From: Tildeniella nuda ZEHNDER 1965/U140
GTDB taxonomy: Bacteria; Cyanobacteriota; Cyanobacteriia; Leptolyngbyales; Leptolyngbyaceae
Direction of reading: 5' to 3'
DNA: 64,000 nt
Assembly: GCA_019358895.1 (NCBI GenBank)
Contig: JAHHIG010000004.1
Coordinates: forward strand, 293,009-357,008
Below the pieces are notes generated by a model, which worked only from the letters and a program-made list of their open reading frames with translations, searched no databases and was not told where the DNA came from. Positions 27,010 to 35,141 of this stretch are shown here, piece after piece. Every line of letters starts with the position of its first letter. Position 1 is the first letter of the stretch. The position numbers were made by a program, and so were the translations under genes.

Positions 27010-27183
27010 ATTCCTACAGCAGCACAAACCTTGAAATGTTTTAGCGTCTGCTACAGTTTAACCAAGATGTATTTGCCTATTTACATCGTTCGCATCGACG
27101 AGCGGACAGGGAATATCTTCATCTTGGCGGGTGAAGAGACGATTGTTTTGATTAACCGTGACGGTAAAAGGACATTCCCATGA
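27010..27183 (+). CDS. DUF6888-family small protein (possible ATT start)
   Basis: The sequence PTAAQTLKCFSVCYSLTK...YLPIYIVRIDERTGNIFILAGEE is the DUF6888 family of ~57-residue cyanobacterial proteins, found paired with DUF6887. As I recall, family members start MPT(D/E)AQ; here the matching codon at 27010 is ATT. AGGAG (26997-27001) lies 8 nt upstream of that codon, an ideal Shine-Dalgarno spacing, so ATT may be the real start. A TTG at 26953 and an ATG at 27067 are the alternatives; the ATG would remove a third of the domain. The stop overlaps the next ATG (ATGA). Function is unknown. Confidence 0.7.
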   Translation: MPTAAQTLKCFSVCYSLTKMYLPIYIVRIDERTGNIFILAGEETIVLINRDGKRTFP

Positions 27184-27395
27184 GCCAACCAGACTTTCAA
27201 GCAATGAATCGCAAAGAACTCTTGTCCTACTTCTTTGAGCATCGGGATGACCAAGACGCGTTCTACGCCCTGATGGATAAACTTGCGACAGAGCCAGCGT
27301 TGGCAACTATGCCGCCCTCCAATGGACGGGATGAAACTGAAGAACTGCGAAAAATTTTGGACGACATTCGCAAAAAGCGCCAGCAGGAAGAGTGA
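27180..27395 (+). CDS. DUF6887-family small protein
   Basis: This 71-residue acidic, helical protein matches DUF6887: MSQPDFQAMNRKELLSYFFEHRDDQDAFYALMDKL, then a Pro-rich link and a charged helical tail. The ATG overlaps the DUF6888 stop by 4 bp, implying coupled expression. The pair recurs in cyanobacterial genomes and is often near toxin-antitoxin-like genes; here a CopG-like/HNH pair follows directly. No function is known for either member. No catalytic residues stand out. Confidence 0.78.
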   Translation: MSQPDFQAMNRKELLSYFFEHRDDQDAFYALMDKLATEPALATMPPSNGRDETEELRKILDDIRKKRQQEE

Positions 27396-27500
27396 GGGCG
27401 ATCGTTGAATCTGACCTTTTTATGGAGTGGCGATCGCTGCTTCGATTACCAACACCTTACGAAAAAGCCTAATTTAGACAAACAACATCAAGTAATTATT

Positions 27501-27890
27501 ATGAGTACGGATATAACGATTACGTTGTCAGATGAGGTTTATCAGCGTGCTGAGCGGTTTGCGCGGTTAGCGAATCGGGATGTTGCGAGTGTTTTAGCAG
27601 ACACGATTCAACTTTCTATGATGCCGATCGGTGCCGCTAGTCTTGATGTTGAGCCTGTCTCTGATCTGTCTGATGAACAGGTGTTAGCCCTAACAGAATT
27701 ACAGATGGAACCGGATCAAGATGCTTGGTTGAGTGAGTTGCTCGATCGCCAGCAAGCAGATCTCTTAGCTGAAAATGAGCGTTCAGAGCTACAAACCCTT
27801 ATGCAAATTTATCAGGAGGGGCTACTACGAAAAGCGACTGCTCTCAATGAGGCTGTCAAGCGTGGCTTAATTGAACCTCTGAACCAGTGA
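27501..27890 (+). CDS. CopG-like small protein coupled to HNH gene
   Basis: This 129-residue protein begins ITITLSDEVYQRAERFARLANRDVASVLADTIQLSM, a ribbon-helix-helix/CopG-like pattern. Acidic helical repeats follow (SDEQVLALTELQMEPDQDAWLSELLDRQQADLLAENERSELQTLMQIYQEGLLRKATALNEAVKRGL). I choose ATG 27501; the open frame from 27405 has no motif. It overlaps the HNH gene start by 4 bp. This small-protein/HNH arrangement is widespread in cyanobacteria and looks like an antitoxin-nuclease or regulator-nuclease pair; that is inferred. There is no obvious Shine-Dalgarno. Confidence 0.75.
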   Translation: MSTDITITLSDEVYQRAERFARLANRDVASVLADTIQLSMMPIGAASLDVEPVSDLSDEQVLALTELQMEPDQDAWLSELLDRQQADLLAENERSELQTLMQIYQEGLLRKATALNEAVKRGLIEPLNQ

Positions 27891-28324
27891 GTCAAATTTC
27901 TGAGGAAATTCGGTTACGCGTGAGGGCACGGGCAAAGCATCAGTGTGGCTATTGCCGTAGTCTTCAAAAGTATGTTTTAGGAGTTTTAGAGATCGAACAC
28001 ATAATTCCTAAAGCAGCAGGCGGATCTGACGATGAAGAGAATCTCTGGCTTGCCCGTCGTCTTTGCAATTCCTACAAAGGCATACAAACTCAAGCGATAG
28101 ATCCAGTGACGAATCGCAACGTCAAATTGTTCAATCCTCGGCAACAGAAATGGTTACGTCACTTTGCTTGGACAAACAACAGCACTCACATTGCAGGATT
28201 AACAGCCAGCGGTCGTGCAACTGTCTTAGCTTTACAGCTAAATAATCCATATGCTGTCACAGTCAGGCAAGCCTGGGTCTCTGCTGGATGGCATCCTCCG
28301 ACCGAAGATGACGAAAGCTGCTAG
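27887..28324 (+). CDS. HNH endonuclease-family protein, one zinc ligand apparently lost
   Basis: This 145-residue protein has an HNH motif. Cys20-x2-Cys23 (QCGYCR), Glu37-His38 (IEHIIPKAAGG), Asn52 (EENLWLA) and Cys60-Asn61 (LCNSYKG) are visible. In relatives I remember LACRLCN, giving a second zinc-binding Cys pair; here it reads LARRLCN, so Cys57 is Arg (one TGT to CGT change would do it). Metal binding may be impaired. The C-terminal half (VKLFNPRQQKWLRHFAW...WHPP) is typical for the family. Start GTG 27887 overlaps the upstream stop (GTGA). Confidence 0.83.
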   Translation: MSQISEEIRLRVRARAKHQCGYCRSLQKYVLGVLEIEHIIPKAAGGSDDEENLWLARRLCNSYKGIQTQAIDPVTNRNVKLFNPRQQKWLRHFAWTNNSTHIAGLTASGRATVLALQLNNPYAVTVRQAWVSAGWHPPTEDDESC

Positions 28325-28354
28325 AGAAGAAGGAGAAGATTAAGTTAAACTCGT

Positions 28355-28612
28355 CTACTTTTCTAAGCGGACGGCGTACCATTGCAGAAAGTCGCCGGGA
28401 CCGACATCGAGTTCGCAGGAGGTTTCAAGCAAGTACTGCGCCTGCTCGTCCAATGAGGTGAAGCGTTGGAGATCTCTGGGGAGGTCATCCTGGCGTTGAG
28501 ACAAAATGGCTTTAAGTTTGTCGAGCAGTTCGGCAGTGGTGAGAAACGACTCCGATCGCCCAGACTCCAGCAGCACAAAGGTATCGCTTTCATACATCCG
28601 TGGATCAGGCAT
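28355..28612 (-). CDS. CRR7-like NDH-1 assembly factor
   Basis: This 85-residue protein matches the chlororespiratory reduction 7 (CRR7) family, an assembly factor for the photosynthetic NAD(P)H dehydrogenase-like complex in plants. Typical blocks are YESDTFVLLE, LSQRQDDLPRDLQRF and SLDEQAQYLLETSCELDVGPGDFLQWYAVRLEK. Length and compact helix-strand pattern fit the family. ATG 28612. In cyanobacteria the role in NDH-1 biogenesis is inferred from the plant protein. The gene stands alone on the minus strand between the HNH and lipid kinase genes. Confidence 0.8.
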   Translation of the reverse strand: MPDPRMYESDTFVLLESGRSESFLTTAELLDKLKAILSQRQDDLPRDLQRFTSLDEQAQYLLETSCELDVGPGDFLQWYAVRLEK

Positions 28613-28786
28613 AACTGGCTATTCTCTTGGAAGGACTAAAATGACGGCAGCAGAGAGGCATACTTCTATTGTGTCGCCTGCCAGCCATACAGAACATCTG
28701 TATAATTGTTTGCACAACAAAGATTTCGCGGCATGGGCTTTGAAGCTAACCGCTGGTCTAAATTCACCTAACAATCCTCAGCATCT

Positions 28787-29779
28787 ATGAAGCGTTCTGC
28801 CTGTTTGATCTTCAATCCGGTGGCAGGTCAGGGTGATCCAGAGCAAGATCTGGCAGCGATTAAGGCGCTATTAGAACCTGAGATCGATCTGGATATTCAG
28901 ATGACGACCGAAGAGGTGGGAGCCGATGCGCTGGCGATCGCAGCCGTTGAGCGTGGGGTTGATGCCATTATTGCTTCTGGTGGCGATGGCACACTTTCGG
29001 CAGCAGCAGCAGCTTTGGTCGGCACAACGATTCCTTTTGGGATCATTTCACGAGGTACTGCCAATGCGTTTGCGAATGCGCTGGATATTCCCGACACGAT
29101 CGATGCTGCCTGTCAAACGATTCTGGGCGGCGCAACCAAAACGGTGGATGCAGCGTATTGCAACGGCTACCCGATGGTGTTGCTGGCGGGCATTGGCTTT
29201 GAGGCAGAGGCAGTGGAGTTAGCCGATCGGGACGCAAAAAACCGCTTTGGCATGTTTGCCTACGTGCTGGCAGGGTTTCAAGCACTGCGGCAGATGAAAA
29301 CCTTTGAAGCCGAGATTGAAACCGAAGACCGGATTATTAAGGTATCAGCCGCCGCGATTACCGTAGCAAATGCGGCTCCTGCAACCTCTGTCCTGGCGCA
29401 AGGTCCATCGGGTGTCGTGGTCGATGATGGGTTGTTAGACGTGACGCTGGTGTCTCCGGCAAATAAGGCAGGCGCGATCGCGGCAACCTACCATCTGCTG
29501 CAAACGGCTCTCAGTGGCGATGCCGTCGATCGCAACGACATTGGCTATCTCCGCGTCAGACGCGTCAAAATTACGGCGAACCCAGAGCAGAAAGTGGTTT
29601 TGGATGGTGAGTTGATCGGTACAACCCCGATCGACGTGGAGTGTGTCCCTGGTGGGCTGACGCTCTTTCACCCCCTGATTGATGAGGTTGTACCCGCCGA
29701 AAAGCTCAATGGGTTGCCGAATCTGGTGGTGGAAATGAAGGATGTCTCTGATGGAGAAGACGGGTTTGGCGGAGGCTAG
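28787..29779 (+). CDS. YegS/DGK-type lipid kinase
   Basis: This 330-residue protein is a diacylglycerol-kinase catalytic-domain lipid kinase. N-terminal FNPVAGQGDPEQDL and the nucleotide-binding motif ASGGDGTLSAAAAAL (GGDGT) are clear. IPFGIISRGTANAFANAL and KVVLDGELIGTTPIDVECVP complete it. The substrate may be diacylglycerol or another lipid and is not determined. In several cyanobacteria a methylglyoxal synthase domain is joined to this kinase; it is absent here. The C-terminal 30 residues are acidic. ATG 28787 is unambiguous. Confidence 0.88.
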   Translation: MKRSACLIFNPVAGQGDPEQDLAAIKALLEPEIDLDIQMTTEEVGADALAIAAVERGVDAIIASGGDGTLSAAAAALVGTTIPFGIISRGTANAFANALDIPDTIDAACQTILGGATKTVDAAYCNGYPMVLLAGIGFEAEAVELADRDAKNRFGMFAYVLAGFQALRQMKTFEAEIETEDRIIKVSAAAITVANAAPATSVLAQGPSGVVVDDGLLDVTLVSPANKAGAIAATYHLLQTALSGDAVDRNDIGYLRVRRVKITANPEQKVVLDGELIGTTPIDVECVPGGLTLFHPLIDEVVPAEKLNGLPNLVVEMKDVSDGEDGFGGG

Positions 29780-29793
29780 GAACCGGGTTTTTT

Positions 29794-31266
29794 TTACCCT
29801 TCGTCGCGCGCCTGGTTTCGCTTACGTTCGTGCAGCTTGAGCAAAATCTCGGCATGAACTTCACGCGTGATGGGGTAGAAGTACGCCAGCACCAGACCAA
29901 CCAGTAGCACCAGTGTTGGCAGCGGTCCGATCGCCAGTTGAATGGCTGCGATCGCAGAGGCTGGTTGTACAGGCGCAGGCTGACACGGCACGGTTTCCTT
30001 AAAGCCAGCCAGTGCCAATCCCTGACCCAGCACAAACAGACCGACGGCTAGACCCACCTTTTGCAACAGCACCATAAATGAGTAAAAAACGCCCTCTCGC
30101 CGCTGCCCCGTTTGCAATTCATCTAGTTCAACTACATCGGGCACCATTGACCAGGGAATGAGGTATGCCGTTGCCACGCCAAATCCTGCCATCACAGCCA
30201 GAGCATACATCAAGCCAATTTGCCCTGGCTTGAGAAAGTACAGCCCTGCCTGAGCAATGATCCATACACCCATGCCCATAAAATAAACCGCTTTTTTGCC
30301 CACGCGCTTACTCACTTCTGTCCACACAAACAGCATGACCAGTGACGTACCCTGTACCGCCAGCAGCACCGGAATGAACTGATCCTCCCGCTGCATCACG
30401 TTGACCACAAAGTAGGGAATGATCGAAGCAGTAATCTGCACGGCAAGCCAGGAGCAAAAGTAGATGCCAATGACATACAAAAACGGTCGATTGCTGAAGG
30501 CGATGCGCAGTTGCTCCAGGAGTGGTATGGTTTCGGTCGCTTCTGCTTCGAGTCGGCGATTCTCGGCAACCATAACCTGCCTGCGAACGCCCCAGACACA
30601 CCAGTAGAGAGAGGCGATCGAAACGACTGCACACACAACACCTAGCACCGTGTACTGCATGACTCCTGCATTGCAGCTATCTCCTGGTGCTGCACTGGGC
30701 TTCAATACGGCAAAAATGACCTGCGCTAACAGCAGTGAGGCAATGCTGCCCCCAATGGAAAACAAAAACCGAAAGCTATTTAAACTGGTGCGTTCGTTGT
30801 AGTCCTGGGTGAGTTCAGGAGTCAACGCCGTGTAGGGAAGGTTGACCGCCGTGTACGCCGTATTGAACAAGATCGAAACGAGAATGTAGTATCCCACCAG
30901 CCACCACTGGTTCGTTGTGGGATCAGCGCTAAAGCGAGGCACCAGCCATTGCAATACATAGAAAACGCCAAAGGGGATAGCGCCCCATAGCATCCACGGC
31001 AAGCGCCGACCCATACGGTTTTGGGTGCGATCGCTCAGCACGCCCACAACAGGATCGTTCACGGCATCCCAAATCTTGCCAACCAACAAAATACTGCCTG
31101 CCAACCCAGGATTGATGCCTGCTACGTTAGTAAAAAAGAACAGTAGAAAAAACGCCAGAATATTGGCAGTGATCGCCGGACCAAGATCGCCTGCCCCATA
31201 CGCTAGCTTCGTAGAAAGGCTGAGTTTCATCGATCCGGGCGGCACTGATGGAGCGGAATCATGCAT
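29794..31266 (-). CDS. GPH-family sugar/cation symporter (MFS)
   Basis: This 490-residue protein has 12 membrane helices with GPH (MelB-like) signatures. KLAYGAGDLGPAITANILAFFLLFFFTNVAG is helix 1, WDAVNDPVVGVLSDRTQNRMGRRLPWML carries the cation/loop 2-3 motif (Asp in helix 2), and NERTSLNSFRFLFSIGGS follows. Family members import glycosides with Na+/H+. No sugar hydrolase is adjacent, so the substrate is unknown. ATG 31266; ATG 31230 (MKLSLSTKLAYG) is an alternative. Convergent with the lipid kinase (14 bp apart). An inner-membrane location is certain, the direction of transport is not. Confidence 0.86.
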   Translation of the reverse strand: MHDSAPSVPPGSMKLSLSTKLAYGAGDLGPAITANILAFFLLFFFTNVAGINPGLAGSILLVGKIWDAVNDPVVGVLSDRTQNRMGRRLPWMLWGAIPFGVFYVLQWLVPRFSADPTTNQWWLVGYYILVSILFNTAYTAVNLPYTALTPELTQDYNERTSLNSFRFLFSIGGSIASLLLAQVIFAVLKPSAAPGDSCNAGVMQYTVLGVVCAVVSIASLYWCVWGVRRQVMVAENRRLEAEATETIPLLEQLRIAFSNRPFLYVIGIYFCSWLAVQITASIIPYFVVNVMQREDQFIPVLLAVQGTSLVMLFVWTEVSKRVGKKAVYFMGMGVWIIAQAGLYFLKPGQIGLMYALAVMAGFGVATAYLIPWSMVPDVVELDELQTGQRREGVFYSFMVLLQKVGLAVGLFVLGQGLALAGFKETVPCQPAPVQPASAIAAIQLAIGPLPTLVLLVGLVLAYFYPITREVHAEILLKLHERKRNQARDEG

Positions 31267-31414
31267 AGTGAGATAGAAGAAAACGAAATAACAGTTGTAT
31301 TATTTTTTCCAGCCTGGACAGCACGCTTAGAATGCGAAGTAATGAGTCTTAAGTTAGTGCCTTCTGCTCAAAACCCAGAACTCAACACTCAAAACTTAAA
31401 ACTAAGACTTACGT

Positions 31415-31500
31415 AAACCTCGGAGGTTTTAACCAAGCATCAAGCATCGTCACCACTGTAATCACTTAAACCTCTGTAATCGCCTAAACCTCCGAGGTTT
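31415..31500. repeat. palindrome pair AAACCTC-N-GAGGTTT
   Basis: Two 15-bp palindromes (31415-31429 and 31486-31500), with an AAACCTC half-site at 31468-31474 between, lie upstream of the phosphoribosyltransferase gene. A degenerate copy (TTTCCGAGGTTT) occurs at ~32308. The AAACC...GGTTT core resembles the AGAAACCCGGTTTCT doublets. The rest of the gap (31267-31567) has no other feature. Confidence 0.7.
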
Positions 31501-31567
31501 TGGTCAAAATGCGTGAGTCATTAAAGCTTATCCTTCCCGCTTGCCATTCATCCTTTTACGTGCCGTC

Positions 31568-32101
31568 ATGTCAGATTTATATGTCTCCTGGTCAGAGTAT
31601 CACCAAAAAATTGAACAGCTTGCCGTTAAGGTGCATCAGTCGGAATGGAAATTTAACCAGATCATTTGTCTGGCAAAAGGTGGGCTAAGAGTCGGTGACA
31701 TCCTGGCGCGCGTCTTTGATTTACCGCTGGCGATTCTGGCAACCTCTTCTTATGGCGGTATTGGTGGACAGGTGCGCGGCTCGATCACTATTTCGCGGGA
31801 TCTATCGATGACGACGGCGAATTTGGGCAGTCATGTACTGCTAGTGGATGATCTGGTCGATTCTGGCGTGACGCTAAAGAAAACGCTGGTCTGGCTCGAT
31901 CGCCGCTATGGATACTATGTCGAAGAAGTTCGTACAGCCGTACTCTGGTACAAAGACTGCTCTGTCGTTGCCCCCGATTACTATGTAGACTACTTACCTG
32001 ACAACCCGTGGATTCACCAGCCTTTTGAGCACTATGAGCAAATGAGTCCGGCTACTTTGGCAGCAGCACAAACGTCAGCAAGCGCAGCGCCATTGATTTA
32101 A
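31568..32101 (+). CDS. phosphoribosyltransferase (xanthine/hypoxanthine-type)
   Basis: This 177-residue type I phosphoribosyltransferase-fold protein has the PRPP loop HVLLVDDLVDSGVTLKKT (residues ~89-105). Its early strand IICLAKGGLRVGDILARVFDLPL resembles xanthine-guanine phosphoribosyltransferases. The C-terminus YVDYLPDNPWIHQPFEHYE also fits that group, so purine salvage is likely, though the base is not proven. I choose ATG 31568 (MSDLYVSW); the frame is open to 31541 but those residues (MPFILLRAV) look artefactual. A palindrome pair lies upstream. Confidence 0.85.
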   Translation: MSDLYVSWSEYHQKIEQLAVKVHQSEWKFNQIICLAKGGLRVGDILARVFDLPLAILATSSYGGIGGQVRGSITISRDLSMTTANLGSHVLLVDDLVDSGVTLKKTLVWLDRRYGYYVEEVRTAVLWYKDCSVVAPDYYVDYLPDNPWIHQPFEHYEQMSPATLAAAQTSASAAPLI

Positions 32102-32323
32102 TGCCGCTCGACTGTCTCCAGTGCGTCAAGACAGAGCGTGACAAGCAGAACTTGAAGCTGGGCGGAACCGAAGAATGAAGCTTCCGTAATTCTATTGATA
32201 TACTAGAACAAATGAGGCGCAGAACGGCTCTCTCAACCTATCGCTCAGCGGCTGAGTTGATTGCTGAAATCAGCTCCAAGCGTGTTAGCGGCTCCACACC
32301 TTCTAAAGTTTCCGAGGTTTGCA

Positions 32324-32764
32324 ATGCGAGATTCTAGCGATCGCCGACCGATCTCAAAAGCAGCCGAAGCTTCCCATTCCAAGAAACGTCTGGGCGGCTA
32401 CCTGGTCGAGGCTGGTTTGCTGACGACTGGTCAAGTCGATGTGGCGCTGAACGATCAGAAGCTAACTGGAATGCGCTTTGGTGAGATTCTCGCGGCGCGT
32501 GGCTGGGTGAAGCAGCAGACGATCGAGTATCTGATGGACAAAGTGGTGCTGCCAGAACAGCAGGCAGTGAAGCACTCTAATGGGCGGGCGATCGCAGCTC
32601 ATCAGCGTCAGGATGGCACGGGTTCAACGCATTCGCGCGATTCCTTAAGTACAAAAGCACCTGAACCGGAACCAAGCAAACAGCTCATTCGCCGAGAAGC
32701 GCCCATTGCGAAACCATTACCATCGGTTGGCAAGCCTGATGACGGGGTTAGCTGGGTCGGTTAG
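32324..32764 (+). CDS. MshEN/T2SSE-N-like domain protein
   Basis: This protein is 146 residues from ATG 32324. Residues ~22-80 (RLGGYLVEAGLLTTGQVDVALNDQKLTGMRFGEILAARGWVKQQTIEYLMDKV) match the N-terminal MshEN-type domain of type II secretion/pilus ATPases, which can bind c-di-GMP. No ATPase domain follows; the remainder is low-complexity, Pro/Glu-rich. The short cyanobacterial stand-alone form has an unknown role; c-di-GMP binding is only a possibility. Its last codons overlap the convergent AEC transporter gene by 17 bp. Confidence 0.75.
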   Translation: MRDSSDRRPISKAAEASHSKKRLGGYLVEAGLLTTGQVDVALNDQKLTGMRFGEILAARGWVKQQTIEYLMDKVVLPEQQAVKHSNGRAIAAHQRQDGTGSTHSRDSLSTKAPEPEPSKQLIRREAPIAKPLPSVGKPDDGVSWVG

Positions 32765-33755
32765 GCACTCCCAGCGCTCCGCACAGCCACAGCCAGACAG
32801 GCAGCATGAACACGAGCGCCACACAGCCAAGCAGCAGCATGGTTACAGTCATTTCCTGGTCAAGATCGTAGGCTTCTGCAAGCACTAAAGTGGCAAACGC
32901 AGGCGGCATTGCCATTTGGAGCAAAAGGGCTTGATACACCAAGCCTTTAACCCCCAAAGCCCACAGCAGTAGCCCCAGCAGCAGCGGCACAAGCAGCATT
33001 TTAATGCCAACACCAACCATAGCGAGTTGAAGGCGCACAAAGGATGACAGTTGGCTGAGGCGCATACCGATGAGGATGAGTGACAGCGCCACGATGCACC
33101 AGGCAACCCCTCGCAGGCTGTTTTCTAGCCACAGGGGGATTGGATAATCGCGACCAATTAGACCAATGCCAAAGCTCCAGAGCGCCGGATTTTTTGCCAT
33201 TGCATAAAGGGATTGCCAGTAGGTTAAGGGCTTTGCACCTCCCAAACGAGCGGCGATCGCCACCCCCAATCCATACGCTCCGGGTGTTGACCCCAGCAAA
33301 TCGTAGAAAAGCGTCCAGGCAAAGTCTTGCGTTCCTACAAATGCCAGCGCGATCGGGTAGCCAATGTAGCCTGTGTTGCCCACCATAGATGCCAGCAGAA
33401 CACTTCCTTGCGTTTGCTGGCTCATCGGTTGTTGGCTCAGCGATCGAGGGGCATGGCGCGATCGCTGAGTCAGCCACCATGCCAGACACAAACCCAGCAA
33501 CATCGCTACCCACGCGACTACAGGCGCTAACCACAGAGATGCAGATAAATGAGCATGACGCAAAAACGCCACAATGCTGACTGGAACTCCAATCCAAAAC
33601 AAAAACTTGCCTAGGTAAGCAGGCATTGTCGCAGGCAGCAGGCGACCCAAAACCCAGCCGCACAGTGTCCAGCCCAATAGAGGCACATAAATCGTTACTA
33701 AACTGGCGATGGTCATGGCGATGGCAATCGAGAAAATTGTGGCTCGGTGGCGCAA
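32748..33755 (-). CDS. AEC-family (auxin efflux carrier-like) transporter
   Basis: This 335-residue protein has about ten membrane helices and AEC-family sequence. VPLLGWTLCGWVLGRLLPATMPAYLGKFLFWIGVP forms the N-terminal pair, SMVGNTGYIGYPIALAFVGTQDFAW carries the central Asn-Pro-containing motif, and QMAMPPAFATLVLAEAYDLDQE the C-terminal hairpin. The family exports or imports small organic anions; the substrate is unknown. ATG 33755 or, with a shorter leader, ATG 33716. Divergent from the VanY-type peptidase, only 48 bp away. Confidence 0.83.
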   Translation of the reverse strand: MRHRATIFSIAIAMTIASLVTIYVPLLGWTLCGWVLGRLLPATMPAYLGKFLFWIGVPVSIVAFLRHAHLSASLWLAPVVAWVAMLLGLCLAWWLTQRSRHAPRSLSQQPMSQQTQGSVLLASMVGNTGYIGYPIALAFVGTQDFAWTLFYDLLGSTPGAYGLGVAIAARLGGAKPLTYWQSLYAMAKNPALWSFGIGLIGRDYPIPLWLENSLRGVAWCIVALSLILIGMRLSQLSSFVRLQLAMVGVGIKMLLVPLLLGLLLWALGVKGLVYQALLLQMAMPPAFATLVLAEAYDLDQEMTVTMLLLGCVALVFMLPVWLWLCGALGVPNRPS

Positions 33756-33803
33756 AACGGCTGTACAACAATAAAACTGCTCCCTCGCCGTTGGAACTGA
33801 CCC

Positions 33804-34691
33804 ATGAAGACATCCCCAGGAGATCTGACTCAGTTTACAATTCCTAGTAATAGCTGTCGCTTGCGTGTAGGAGTCGATCGATTGGATAACGCTGGTACAC
33901 CCGAAAAACCCCCAGAAATTGAGCCAAACGTTTCTTCCCCGCTTGCTGACGATATTCCCGTAGCGCAGCGCGAGAGCAATGATAGCGCCCCTAAACCTCG
34001 AACGAATGTTGCGTTGCTAGTCGGTAGCTTAGCTGCATTAGGTCTGGTGGCGCTGGCAGCAGGTAGCTTTGTGGCGTTGCGATTGCAGAACGCGCCAGAT
34101 ACGTTGGCAACAGAAAACCCCGCTCAAGCTTCGCCTACAGACTCGCCGATCGCCTCCCCAACCGTTTCTCCCACTGCGGATACCCTACTCAATCACTTTG
34201 CTTATACCGAGGCACCGCAAGCAGAACTGGCACCGATCGTCCCCGATGGCAGCCTCAAAATGCGTAAAGCGGCTGCCAAAGCGTTTCGAGACATGACCGC
34301 TGCTGCCCAGCGAGAAGGGGTCAACCTGGTGCCCATTTCAGGCTTTCGATCGCTGGCTGACCAGAAATATCTGTACTTTGACGTAAAAGCCGATCGCAAC
34401 CAGGATGCCACCGAACGCGCCAAGGTCAGCGCCCCTCCCGGCTACAGCGAACACCACACAGGGTATGCCGTTGATATTGGCGATGGCAACACACCTGCAC
34501 TCAACCTGAGTCCTGATTTTGACAAAACCTCAGCCTATCGCTGGCTTAAGGCAAACGCCAACCGCTACAGCTTTGAACTCTCCTTCCCTAAAGGCAACCG
34601 CCAGGGCGTGAGCTATGAACCTTGGCACTGGCGCTATGCTGGTGATATTCAAAGCCTGAAGACGTTTTACAAAGCGCGAGGACAGAAGTAG
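33804..34691 (+). CDS. M15 D-alanyl-D-alanine carboxypeptidase (VanY-type)
   Basis: This 295-residue protein has a cytosolic N-terminus of ~68 residues and one membrane helix (VALLVGSLAALGLVALAAGSFVAL, 69-92). A Pro/Ser/Thr linker and a periplasmic M15B domain follow. The zinc motif is SEHHTGYAVDIGD (SxHxxGxAxD, ~211-223) and the last ligand region YEPWHWRYAG (~272). SGFRSLADQKYLYFD is also diagnostic. It should trim peptidoglycan stem peptides. ATG 33804. No regulatory vanRS-like genes are present, so glycopeptide resistance is not implied. Confidence 0.9.
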   Translation: MKTSPGDLTQFTIPSNSCRLRVGVDRLDNAGTPEKPPEIEPNVSSPLADDIPVAQRESNDSAPKPRTNVALLVGSLAALGLVALAAGSFVALRLQNAPDTLATENPAQASPTDSPIASPTVSPTADTLLNHFAYTEAPQAELAPIVPDGSLKMRKAAAKAFRDMTAAAQREGVNLVPISGFRSLADQKYLYFDVKADRNQDATERAKVSAPPGYSEHHTGYAVDIGDGNTPALNLSPDFDKTSAYRWLKANANRYSFELSFPKGNRQGVSYEPWHWRYAGDIQSLKTFYKARGQK

Positions 34692-34744
34692 TTGTTGGTT
34701 GTTAGTTATTAGTTGTTAGTAGTATTGAGCTTCGTTGGTTTAAG

Positions 34745-35098
34745 ATGGCGCTTGATGTACATGCTGGAAAATCTGAAGCGATCGCAAGCCAGCGAAAGCG
34801 CTGGGCATTTTTTGACGAATATGTTCATGCAGCCCTCATCGGTAAGATTAATCGTCTTTCTCCAACCAATTCAAGAAGCATTACTGTGTCGTGTTGTCCT
34901 TTACTCAATCGCTTACAAGACTTCTACAGCGATTGTCGTTATGATCTGGATGAGCTTGAGCCGCTACGAGAGGAAATTCAGGCAATCAAGCCAGAATTCA
35001 CAAGTGATCGTCGCGTCATAACGCAGCTAGAAATGTTTGAAAAAGCTTGTAGAGACGCGCTCAATGGAAATTTGAACCTGTACGTATTTGCCGATTAA
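34745..35098 (+). CDS. hypothetical protein
   Basis: I do not recognise this 117-residue protein. ATG 34745 (MALDVHAGKSEAIASQRKRWAFFDEYVHAAL) and the balanced acidic/basic, helical composition support coding. An overlapping frame at 34713-35021 has worse composition. The middle region LLNRLQDFYSDCRYDLDELEPLREEIQAIKPEF is strongly helical. It precedes a DUF29 gene by 43 bp and may form an operon with it; both are small soluble proteins. No motif or signal peptide is visible. Confidence 0.6.
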   Translation: MALDVHAGKSEAIASQRKRWAFFDEYVHAALIGKINRLSPTNSRSITVSCCPLLNRLQDFYSDCRYDLDELEPLREEIQAIKPEFTSDRRVITQLEMFEKACRDALNGNLNLYVFAD

Positions 35099-35141
35099 GA
35101 TGCTAATCTCTTAACCTTGTTTAACCATTAGGAGATGAACG

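Noticed and set aside
29779..29796. T8 run after the lipid kinase as terminator
   Set aside because: The GGAACCGGG half-site lacks a pairing arm; it is more likely a palindrome-family fragment.
33804..34691. VanY-type gene as glycopeptide resistance
   Set aside because: No vanRSHAX genes; M15 carboxypeptidases are common housekeeping enzymes.
34713..35021. Alternative 102-codon frame
   Set aside because: It overlaps the better 34745-35098 frame, which has a more protein-like composition and a complete ATG start.
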